From NCBI GenBank assembly GCA_019054805.1, contig JAHQIY010000001.1:6586501-6650500 (forward strand): a DNA stretch of 64,000 bases. The letters run 5' to 3'. The translations under genes and the position numbers were made by a program. Shown here piece after piece: positions 48,781 to 59,600 of this stretch. The number at the start of each line of letters is the position of its first letter. Positions within the stretch are counted from its first letter, which is position 1. The stretch comes from Brachionus manjavacas. Its lineage: Eukaryota; Rotifera; Eurotatoria; Ploima; Brachionidae. The notes beneath the pieces were generated by a model, which saw only the letters and a program-made list of their open reading frames with translations, was not told the origin of the DNA and searched no databases.

Positions 48781-48960
48781 TATTTGTTGTTAAATATTTT
48801 TTAAATTAAAAAGAATTTTAATGTCACCTAAATCCAAGGAAGAGGTCACTGCTTCAAAAATTACAAAGAAATTTCGAGGCACCAACATAGTGACAACTTT
48901 TTTGAGGTATAGACAATGAGAATATTAAAAAGTTAAAAACCTTTCTGTACTTTTTATACT

Positions 48961-49184
48961 CTATCATAATTTAAATTTATTTGGCTCTGTTCTTTTTTGT
49001 ACTTTTTGTAATTAATGGTAATTTTAATCATTATATCAAAACTTAAACGGGGTCCAGGGCGGAGGCCTTTTTTTAATACAAGAACAAAAAGTACAGAAAG
49101 TACAAAAATGAACAGGGCCAAATAAATTTAAATTTTGAAAAAGTACAAAAAAGAACAGAGCCAAATAAATTTAAATTATGATAG
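48961..49184. mobile_element. Inverted-repeat element with perfect 47-bp arms and GC-rich core
   Basis: 48961-49007, which begins CTATCATAATTTAAATTTAT and includes TTGGCTCTGTTC, is matched without error by its complement at 49138-49184. The right arm also carries an imperfect tandem copy (49096-49135). The GC-rich core sits between the arms. GTACTTTTTGTAC-like units are the arm motif. A TATAGACAATGAG string at 48908, like the terminus of the 33318 element, lies just outside. Confidence 0.85.
49045..49075 (+). repeat. GC-rich core motif, copy 3
   Basis: AAACGGGGTCCAGGGCGG, then AGGCCTTTTTTTA. The first two thirds match copies 1 and 2 closely; the end is degraded to a T run. Confidence 0.8.
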
Positions 49185-49199
49185 TTTAAATTATTATAA

Positions 49200-49247
49200 G
49201 CACACTCACTGGCTAGCCAGCTACACTCAAAACTACTACTACTACTA
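49200..49247 (+). mobile_element. Probable LINE 3' tail with (CTA)n
   Basis: The palindrome CTGGCTAGCCAG is followed by CTACACTCAAAACTACTACTACTACTAAAT. The triplet tail matches that of the LINE end at 10012-10033. No coding part precedes it, so this would be an extremely 5'-truncated copy. Confidence 0.35.
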
Positions 49248-50101
49248 AATTGTTTCTATTCTGATCTCTAGATAAAGTCAAATATTGGAATATTAAATGT
49301 AAGATAAGCTAAAAATTTTTTACTAAAGTTTAATTAATAATTAAAATTAAAAAATTCTCTATTAAGTTGTTTTATTTTAATTTTTAAAAATTGTGCAACA
49401 TTTATTTGATTTAAATAGTTATGTGATGTTTTTAAGGACGCAAAAAAAACAGCTTTAAAAATTTAACAAAAGTTAATTAGTTTATTTCTTTTTATTTAAT
49501 TTTTTTAAAGTGTTACATAATCTAACAAATTTTATTGCATCTATCAATCTTTTATATGACGTGGTTTTCGGAGATCTTGCTTCAAAAGTGTTTAACTAAT
49601 CAAAGCTTAATATATGTTCAAAAGTTTAATTTAACTAATTAAACTTTTTATATAATTGATGAAAAATTTTGTCGCTATCTTCAATATGACGGGTCATTTG
49701 ACTTGTTGTGGTTCTTTGAATTAAACATGTGTTTTTAAATTTAAAATAAGCATCTAAATTAAAATTATAAATAGAAATAAGTACGTCTTCATTAACTTAA
49801 GCTCTTAAAGTACTGCAATTTAAAATTTTAATAATATAAAAATAATTTTAATGTTTTAATTTAAGAAATTTAATTTTTTTTAATTTTAAAATAAAAAAGC
49901 AGTACCTAAGACTAAAACCTAAAAAAAATTTCAACAATTAAATTAAGAAACTAGGATTTCAGAACATCATGAAAATATTAGCACTTAATTTCAAATGTTA
50001 CATTTTAAATTCTGTCTCTATTCACGCTGCATTAAGATTCCATTTCGATTTAATTAAAAATAAAACAAATATTGTAAGATGAGGATATTATTTTATGTGT
50101 A

Positions 50102-50681
50102 AACCGGGTGACAACTTTGATAAGTGTTTTTTTTCCTCATTAACATTAGATGTCTTAAATTTTTTTTTAATATTTATATAATAGAGGGTACGTAGAAAAA
50201 AAAACTTTTTTTGTTTGATATGTGCTTATTTTTTTTGAGGCTAAAAAATTACTTCAAAAAAAAATCCAGGGGCAATTAGTGAGATTTAGTCAATTTTGAA
50301 ATTTGATTTTGGCCGATTTTTAACTATCAAAAAGTTTGATCCAAACAAACCTAATTAGACTGCTAACTTACCTTGAGCTAAAGCATCAAAAAAAAAAGAC
50401 AACAGCTGTCAGTAATAAAGGTGCTGACCTTTAACCGGGTGAAATCATGGGTTTAAGGGGTAAATTCACCTCATTAACGGCAAAAATAACCCATTTAACC
50501 GATTTTCACCGATTTTAACCCTTTTGTCCAATTACCTATAAACCCAATTGCCCCTCGCCCGGTTAACCGATTAGTCTATATGGGTGATTCAAAACCTTGG
50601 GGCAAATAAAGTGATCAGATTTCGAATTTTCTCACCTTAGTTTGCTTAAATTTAAATAATTTTAAAAAAGGTCACCCGGTT
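50102..50681. mobile_element. MITE-like element with AACCGGGTGAC termini
   Basis: A 580-bp block bounded by AACCGGGTGAC and its exact complement GTCACCCGGTT. A second, inner pair (TTAACCGGGTGA at about 50434 and CGCCCGGTTAACCGAT at about 50557) and several AACCGATTTTCACC units lie between. No coding capacity. The AACCG-rich subterminal pattern resembles that of the hAT element at 18.5 kb, but no target duplication is clear. Confidence 0.6.
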
Positions 50682-51000
50682 AGGCCATCTCACTATATAT
50701 TTTAAGTTTCTGCAAAAGGAGCATTTAGCCGTCCAAGACATTTTTAACTTTGAAATTAAAAATATTTTGATAAGTTCATTAATACCTCTTTCCTAAAAGT
50801 TTTTGACCAAAATTAAATATTTTTTAATTAAAATTATATTAAATTAATTATTTTGGTAAAATGGATTTTTTTTTGATTTTCTTGTAAATTATTTACGACG
50901 AAAGAAAATAATTAAGGAATTAAAAATCGTGAAGAAACCTTTAGTTGAGATTTTTAATTTGTTTTATTATTTTTTTCAGAAAACTAAAATCGAAATTTGA

Positions 51001-51250
51001 TTAAATTCGGATTTTTCCATTTGCCAGAAATGCAAAGAACTTGGATCTTGTTAAAGCTGGCAAATACTTAAAAGAATAATTTAGATTTAAATTCAACGCC
51101 TCACTCATAATTATATTCTTAACTCCAAGAAAGTAACATTGATACAATGCACATTGTTTTGTACAACAATTGACCCATTCATCAAAAGTCAAATCAAAAA
51201 GGATCGAAGCTTTGAATGTAGAAGTAATATGAAAATATTGAAGTAAATAC
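51001..51250 (-). CDS. Candidate terminal exon, unidentified Cys-containing protein
   Basis: An 83-codon minus-strand stretch between a good acceptor (TATATATCAG, ending at 51251) and a TAA stop at 51001. It encodes TFKASILFDLTFDEWVNCCT, KQCALYQCYFLGVKNIIMSE and a tail ending LANGKIRI. Its composition is clearly more protein-like than the surroundings. I cannot name the family. The exon needs a phase-2 donor upstream. A further possible exon near 51880-51960 (minus; VKISEIKSGQESVTLIHQNA) lacks a donor that would join it. Confidence 0.4.
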
Positions 51251-52570
51251 CTGATATATAGCTTAACTCTTTGGAATTTTCATTAAAATTTTTTTTTTAA
51301 TTTTAGAACAATTAATCATTTATTTTTTCATAAATGTGTTTTTTAAAAGAAAGAAATATGAAGTTTTGTTTTGAATTGCTTTATTTGGGAATTTTGGAAA
51401 ATTTAGTTTATATTCTTATAAAAAAATTAAAAGCTTTTAAAAAAATTTTTAAGATTTAAAAAAAAGTCAATTTCAATTTAAATAATTGTGCATTTAAAAT
51501 TCGATATTTTGATAAAGGAAATTTAAAATTAAATTCTAATCTTTGAAATTTTTAAAACTCTCAAATAACTTTTAAGATCTTAGTTTCTATTCTTCAGATC
51601 TTAACAAAATAGAAGCTTAAGATTATAAAAAGAAGGAAAAATTAAAAAACTTATTTCTTGACTAAATAATAAATGGTTTGTAAATTTAATTGGCAAATAT
51701 TTAAGCTAAAAGATTTTTTTAGTTCAATTGCAAATAAATTTTTAGTTGCGTAATTTTTTCATTACATATTTAATTTTTGATATATATTAATAAATTCGGA
51801 ATTTCTAAGAGTTTTTGTTTAAAATTTTGTAATATTTTGAAAATTGTAATCTTTGTAAGCCTATAAATACAAGAAAATTGAAAACAAAAAATTTGTCAGA
51901 AAAAGCATTTTGGTGGATAAGAGTAACAGATTCTTGACCGCTTTTTATTTCTGATATTTTTACTAATCTTCTAATAAACGTCCTATAAAATTCATTTCAT
52001 TTATAAAGTGTAAAGTTTATTGATCGAATTTTTAAAACCAAATAAACTAACTAAAAACATTTCAATAGTAAATTTTATTTTTTATTGTTTTAACAAACAA
52101 ACATTTTGGCTTTTTTTTGTTACGAAATAGTAGCTAACATTGCTTAATCTTTAAGAAAAAGTTAAATTTTCATCTGTTTAAAAAGTTTATTTGTAAAAAC
52201 CTACGTAATCAAAGAAAACAATCGGGTGTTTAAATTTACACTTTTAGAATAGAATAATAAAAAAATTCATTTGAGCTTATGAAATTTTATTCTGCTTTTT
52301 TGGTAAAATTCAATAAATACTAGTAGAATTTTAGTCATTTTTTTTAATTATGTTAGAACAAACAAATTATTTTGGAATGCAAGAATTTTCAATTATTTGA
52401 TCTAAAAGGATATTTTTTGGTGCTTCAATTTTCAAGATTTATTAATAATTCAAAACTACTTTAAACATAAAAATTATGTGATTTTTTAAAAATTTTGAAG
52501 ATATTTCTCAATATAACAGCATTTGATTTTAATTAATTTATTGAGCTTTGTAATAAAGAATAGAGCCATT
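51251..52570. other. AT-rich region without a supported gene
   Basis: Sequence upstream of the orphan minus-strand exon. No exon chain could be built. Confidence 0.35.
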
Positions 52571-52938
52571 TTTCATTAAAAAATTAAATATACGGATACC
52601 AGGACAAAATGGTTGATGAAAAATTATTTTCCATAATAATAAGTTTTATTTAAAATTAAAATTTTGTGTTTTAATCAAAGTTAATTTTTTAATTGAAAAG
52701 TTAATCATGTTTGTTTATTGAGCATTTGAGTGTGATTTTAAATATTTGTTTTGAAATGAACTCCAGGTGATATTGAAAAAGTTTTCAAGATACACAAGTA
52801 AAAAAAAAATTTATTCAATTTCCAAAATATGATAGCATTTATATTTTTAAACCTTAAAGAATCGAATGAATTTCTTACATTTTTCTGCAATTAGAATTTC
52901 ATTTTGATTAAGGGCTTTAATAAATTTAAAAAAAAATT
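52571..52938 (+). repeat. Dispersed repeat, copy 2
   Basis: Second copy of the 48452-48780 repeat, same orientation, moderately diverged. Confidence 0.8.
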
Positions 52939-53664
52939 AAACTGTATCTAAGTAATAAATTATAAATTTAAATTTTAAATCAAAATAACTAATTAGCTTA
53001 ATTAAACACGTTTTAAAAGTGCATAGATAAGTTTTTTTTAATCAGGAAAAAATCTAGGGTCATGTTGGATAAATTCAACTATTTACCAAAAATTTAATAT
53101 TTAAATTTTAAAATGATAATATTAACATTAGTAAAAATATGGTCTATTGAAGTAATTTTTTGCATTGTCAAATGTTTGCTGGAATGTTTTAGATTTTAAT
53201 CGGGTTCAGTTTACTTCTAGGTGTATTATGGGCCTAGGGTTAAGGCAAACAATTGCACAATTTACGTAATATTGCCAGAAATTAAACGATTATTGCTAAA
53301 ATCTAGCTAATTTTTTTCCAGTGACATAATTCTTAATTGAAAATTAAAAATATGTTTTTGTTTTTTGAGAATTTTGCAAATTTACATCTGTAAAAAAATT
53401 TGACCGATAGCAACTGTTGCCAAGAGCAACTGAAAATGAATCAGTTTTTTATTTTCAAAAGAAAAAAAATTATTCTTTATTCATTTGTTTTTCAATTTCG
53501 ACTGAGACCAATGTTATCTTTCCAATGATAAGGTAAAAAATGCGCAAATAATTTGTCAAACAAAATTGCTATTAATAATCTAAGCTCTTTTTTAGAATAA
53601 TTTCTCAACATTTTTTCTTAATCAAAATTTACCTTTTTAGAAATTTAACAAACAGTGGCTTAAT

Positions 53665-56600
53665 ATGATTTCGACATTGAATTCGGGCCCAGCAAGTAAG
53701 ACAAAATTTGAATATTTTTCCAAGGCGAATTTTTATTTTTGTTTTTCATTAAGTAAGAGACTATATTTCGTCGGCGAACAATTATTCAGAACAGGAATTG
53801 GAGCGGATGAAATTATGTGGACTTTTATTCGAGCGAAAATCAATTGGAAACCAAAAATTGGTCAAAGAATTTCTTAGGCGAGAGCCATGCTTCTACAACC
53901 AAGTGGTGTACAAGAATGCGGCTCGTATTTTTCATTGCCTAAAGGCCGATTTGAACGAGAATCCGATTTTGAAGACTTTAAAAAAACAACAAGCAATTGA
54001 AAAGGGAGAAGATGTCGACAAAAAACAAGTCACAGAAGTGCCCAAGATTGAGTATCAAAATGGTAAAGAGAAAAAAAGCACTCTGCAGTTAGCTTTCTCA
54101 ACTCTTAAGTGTAATTTTATTCAAGACTAGCTTTTTTGCAAGCTTCTCTCTTACAGTTTTGGTTTTTAGTTCAGAAAGTTTTGGAAGATCTTCTTGATGA
54201 ATGCCAATTCTATGGAAATTACTCTCAAGTAAGAGATTATTCATTTTATTTTATTTTAAAAATATTGGAAATTTTTGATTTAAATACTAAAATTGAAAAA
54301 AAGAAAATTTCGTTAGCTGAAAATAATAATTTTAAAGAAATCAGAAATGTTTTTTTTTATTAATAAATACCAAAGGCATTAGAATCATTTTAATTTGTTT
54401 CAAAAACTCAATTATTCAACATTGCTACACCACGTTAATTTTTCTAAAATTTACCTTAATTATCTTTCATTAGCGAAAAACTACGCAAACAAAAGAAAAA
54501 AAACTCATTATTACGTAAAGACAGTTAAATTGTTAAATTGCATTTTTAAATGCAAAATTACGAATATTTTGGAAATTTTCCCAGATTTCATAAAAAACTA
54601 CAATTTTGTAAAAGGATTGACCTGATCATTTAAAAAAATTTAGTTATTTGAAATTTTCGGTTTTAATATAGAAAAAATTTAATCAAATAAAATTAAATTT
54701 ACATTATTTTTGGTAATTTTCTTTTTTTAATAGATTCCCTTAAACTATCCTAACGAAAAAATACGTTTTTTACTTTTATTTTCGTAATTTTTCGCAAATA
54801 AACGAAATTTAGTAAATTTTAGTAAAATCAAGGTGACTAAAAAATAGTGTATTTTTTCAGTCATGGAAAAAATTCGATATTTACCAATTATTGGATTATT
54901 CAACTCTAGGACTATTCGATTATTCGATTATTCAACTATTAAATGATTGTTAAATTTTCAATTAATTTCCGGTAGAATTTTCTTTAAACAAACTGGGGAT
55001 TGAATGGGGTCTGGGGCGCAGCCCCGGTTTACGGAATCCGGTTAATTAGACGCAAAGAGAGATCTTAATAAATTTATTCTGAATTTTTTCCCCTGAATAA
55101 TCGAATAATCGAATAGTCATACAGTTGAAAAATTAGTTGAAATTAATAAAATTTGAATTGTTGAATAATTGCATTTTAAAAAATTTTGTCCATACCTCCA
55201 AATATGTGAATTTTTGTATCTGATCACATTTTGGTATGACCCATTAAATTGATTTGATTTTTACCAAGAAATCAGGAAAATCATCCAGTGATTTTGTATA
55301 AATAGAGATTTTAAATTATATTTGCTACCGTATTCCTTCCTCAAAATTCTAAAAGTAGTTTAAAATAGTGACTCAACCAAACAAGTTTATTCTCAACTAA
55401 AAATTCGGAAAAAGAACCTTAATTTAGGCCAGTTTGCAATTTAAATTTCGAGTTAAAAGTTTAAATTAATAATTTAAATGTTTATTGATGTCATCTTGAA
55501 ACTAATATTTGAAATATTAATTTTTCATCTTTTAACATGACGTTTTTAGAAAAAGTTGATATTTTTTATTTTTTTAAAGTCATAAATTTTATAAGTACAT
55601 TAAAATAAATTAAACAATATTTTTCAAATTCTCTTAATTTCATATTTCGAAAAAGCAAATTTTTTTTCTTTATAGTGAAAATTTAAAAAATAAATAAATA
55701 ATTTGTTTATTAAAACTTCATAAAAGCCTTTTTAATTTTTTTTTTGATAAATTTATTTATACTTGAAAAATCAAAATATTAACCAGTACTGAACAGAATT
55801 ATTTTAGAAGATATTTTTTAGATAAAATTTAATGACTATTACATTCAAGTTAAGAATAATTTTTACTTAGATCAAGTTTACAGATAAAAATTCAATAAAA
55901 TAGAAAATGCGGATTATTTAATAAAAAAAATTATTGCATCCAAATCAAAAGTTTTTTATCCATCCTTAAATGCCTTAGGACTTAGAGCATTTTTTTTATT
56001 TTGAGATAATTAAATAAAACTTGCTAAAAACTATGACGAAACTAGAATGGGTCTAAATAATAAGTAAATTACTTCAATATAATTTAAGTATCACAATAAA
56101 TTCAAAAAATTATTTAAAAATTTTTTTGTCATCCTATTTTAGTAAGCTATTCGAGAATTTTTCTTGCAAAAATATTTTAAATTTAAGAAAAGAATTTTTG
56201 TGGAATCGACTTCCAAAAACTGTGGTTAATTTAAGGAAATTTAACGCTTTCAAGACTGGCATCTATTTAAGAAATAATTATTTTCAAAGTAAGATTAAAT
56301 CGATTTCATGACTTATTTAGAACATTCATTCTAGTTTCTAATTTTTAGAGAATTTAATTTAAAGATAGTACAACCTAAAAAGATATAGATTTTTGAGTAG
56401 AAATCTTTTTTATTGGTATTTTTGAAATTGCGACATTTTAAATTATTATCTATTTTACTCCCTCTTATTTTTTAAGTAAGAGGCTTAAATTGGTTCTGTA
56501 AATTTTATTATCTAATACATTCAATGCCGCCTAAACTCAGAACTAATTATAGTCTCTAACTAAAAAAAATGAATTTTTCTCAGATTCACAGTGCCAAAAT

Positions 56601-59600
56601 TATTTATCTGCTTAAATGAATTTTTTAATTTGTTTTAAATTTTAGTTCAAAGACGAACAAAGCTTAGTGTGCACTGTGCTATTTGACTACATGACACGTA
56701 AATTTGAACTTAGAGACAAATTAATTGAGGAGCCATTCGACAATCAGGACAATTTGGTTACAGAAATTGAAAATGCCATCCACAAAGAAAAGACAGATTT
56801 GGCGGCGGAATTAGCCAAAAATAGAATTCGTGCTGATGCTTCGACAATAGAAGAGCTTTTGCCACAGGAGCTTAGAGAAGTCGAGCAGCACAGAGCTGAG
56901 TTGCCACTGTATTGTTGGGTCAATCAAATTAAAGTATCTGTGGTAGACATGATTGAAAAATTGGTCCATACTGATGAATTAACTATTGTGGAAAACAAGA
57001 AATTTTTAGAAAAAAAATGCTTTATGCTCGATCCGCATTGCTCTAATCTTTTGATGTTTCACTATGCTTTGAGAGATAAAATATTAAATTCTGATTATGT
57101 TAAAAATTGGGAACTAATTGTCCAAGACAAGTCTAGTTGCCTAGCTCCTTACTCTGTAAGCAAACTTTTATCCAAAAAAGATGATGTGATTATAGCCAAT
57201 TTGAGCGGCGGACTTGTTGGAGCATTTATTGGTTCTTTTATGGAGGAGTATGATGGACGAGTTTATGTTTTTGGTGCAACCAACGAGAGTAGGTATCACG
57301 AAATTTCGGAAAAACTTCACCAAATCGGAGTCTCTAAATGTAAATTAAAAATAAACTTTTAAATATAATATTTAAAATTGATTTAGATGTAAAATTGGTA
57401 AAGGAAGACTTTATGGATTTGAAGTCTGATGATCCTAAATTGGAAAATGCCAAAGTAATACTTATCAATGCTCCTTGTAGCAAGTCAGCTCTCATGAATC
57501 CAATGGAATTCTTATTTCAAGAAGGAGAAGGTTTCTTTTTTAATTTAAATTTAAGATATATAATCTTTCATGTGATAACAAAACCTTTTTAAATTGAAGA
57601 TTCACTAAAAATCCTAACTAACTCATTTTTTTGTAAATTAATTTAAAAAAGTATTATTATTTTTTCCGCTTAATAAGGACCTCAAATGGGCAATCTATTT
57701 TACATTTTACATTTAAATCAAAATTGAAAATAATAGTTATAGATTAAAAAATAGCAAATATATTTAATCATAAAGATTTTTTCATATATCAGACTGCTAA
57801 TTTTCAAATTATTTTCATTAAAGTAGACTGATTATCTTTGTCGCGTTTTTGGACTTTGTTTTTCAGCAAAATGCTTCTATTTGTAAGGACAAAGTTAACT
57901 TATTATAAATTAAGTTCAGAATACAGCTTCGTAAGTGCTGCACAAGCAATTTTAATGTGTTTTTGGTAAACTTTTTGAAACTCTTAGCTATCACGTCAAT
58001 AAGGGTTACCATCCAATTTTTTTTTTATTTAATTTTATAGAACAAATATTTCAAATTTAAATATATCAAACTAGAAAGAGCTTCTACAGCCGTAAAAAAT
58101 ACTGTTAATAATTAAAAGTCTTGAAAATTTGTTTCGTTATAAAACTACTTTATTGAACAATTTTAAGAGTTCAAATAAATTTTTTTTTAAAAAGTTTTCT
58201 CTAACAAAAAGTCTTTTTCTATATAAAATATAAGTGCAGTAAAACCAAGCATACATACGATATCGGTTTAATTATGTATTAAACGCCATACATGAATAGT
58301 TCGAATTATTTTACTAATATTTTGAAATAAAATAATAATTTCGAAATTATTCTGTACGAAATTCTCCCAATGAAATACTTTAAGAATTTCGATTTTTCGA
58401 TTATTATTATCTTTAACTGTTACCTTCGAAATCTTATCGAATTTTTCGATTATTCGATTATTAAAATATATAAAAAATATCATCAAAACTATCAATGCCA
58501 ATTAATTTTAATTATTTTTCAATAATTAATATTTCGAATAGTTTTAGAAAAAAAATCTTTTTAATATTTTAAAAAATCAAATAATTGAAATATTCAATAA
58601 GGTTTCGAAGTTTACTTTTAAATTAATAATAATCGAATAGTCGAAATATTCGATAAGGTTTCGAAGGTTACCTTACCTTATTTTTCTATTTAAGGTCAAT
58701 CTTTATAATTTTTTTTAGGTCCGTTTTTGCTGAAAATGATTTTTTCATAATTGGAATTGTTATCAACAACTTTTTCTAAATTTAATTCTATTGACCAAGC
58801 AGCCAATTTAAAATAAAATCCGTTTTCTCTGAAAGTAAAAGATTTCCTTGTTCAATCTTAATTGTAGAAAAAAGCTTTTTTTCAACAACTTGCTTCTCAT
58901 ACTTGTTCATTAAATCGGTTGTTAGATCGCTTACAAATATTACATATATAAGAGGTTCTAAGATTGACACTTTTCGAAATTCTACTTGCAAATCTTGACA
59001 TATTTTTGACAGAATTTTGCTGCTTTTTATATGTTATCTACATACTTTGATTAAAAAAAAAACTTCATTTTTGAGATGGAGAAAATTCTTTTATCAACTT
59101 GCTGATAAAATAAAACTAAAAATTAACTAAAGTAAAATAAATTATTTAGCTTCAGAGATTTAAAACTCATCATGCCAATCAAGCTGAAAATTTTAGAAAA
59201 ATTTTGCTCAGATAATTTTTAGCTCGTAAAATTGAGGTATTTTTAAAGCGGAAAAAATAGTGAAAAATTTTTTTTTACTTATTTTTAGTGATTGTGTTGG
59301 ATGCAAAAACTAATTAGAAAAATTCTTTAAAAATTTTTTTTAACTATTTTTAAAGATGTCAGATTTTTGCGTGACTACACAATTGATGTAAATAATTCAA
59401 AAAAAATCAAACAGTGCATTCAAAATGAAACAGCCTTACTGAAACATGCCCTAAAATGTAACTCCAATAAATTTAATAAAATATTTGGAAAAAAAATTAT
59501 TTTAAATCACTTTTCCCTAGTTCCAAAAATAAGGGCACTTATTTATCAAACATACTCAAAGCACAGTTCGGAAAACGAAGATTTAATTCAAAGAGTATTG

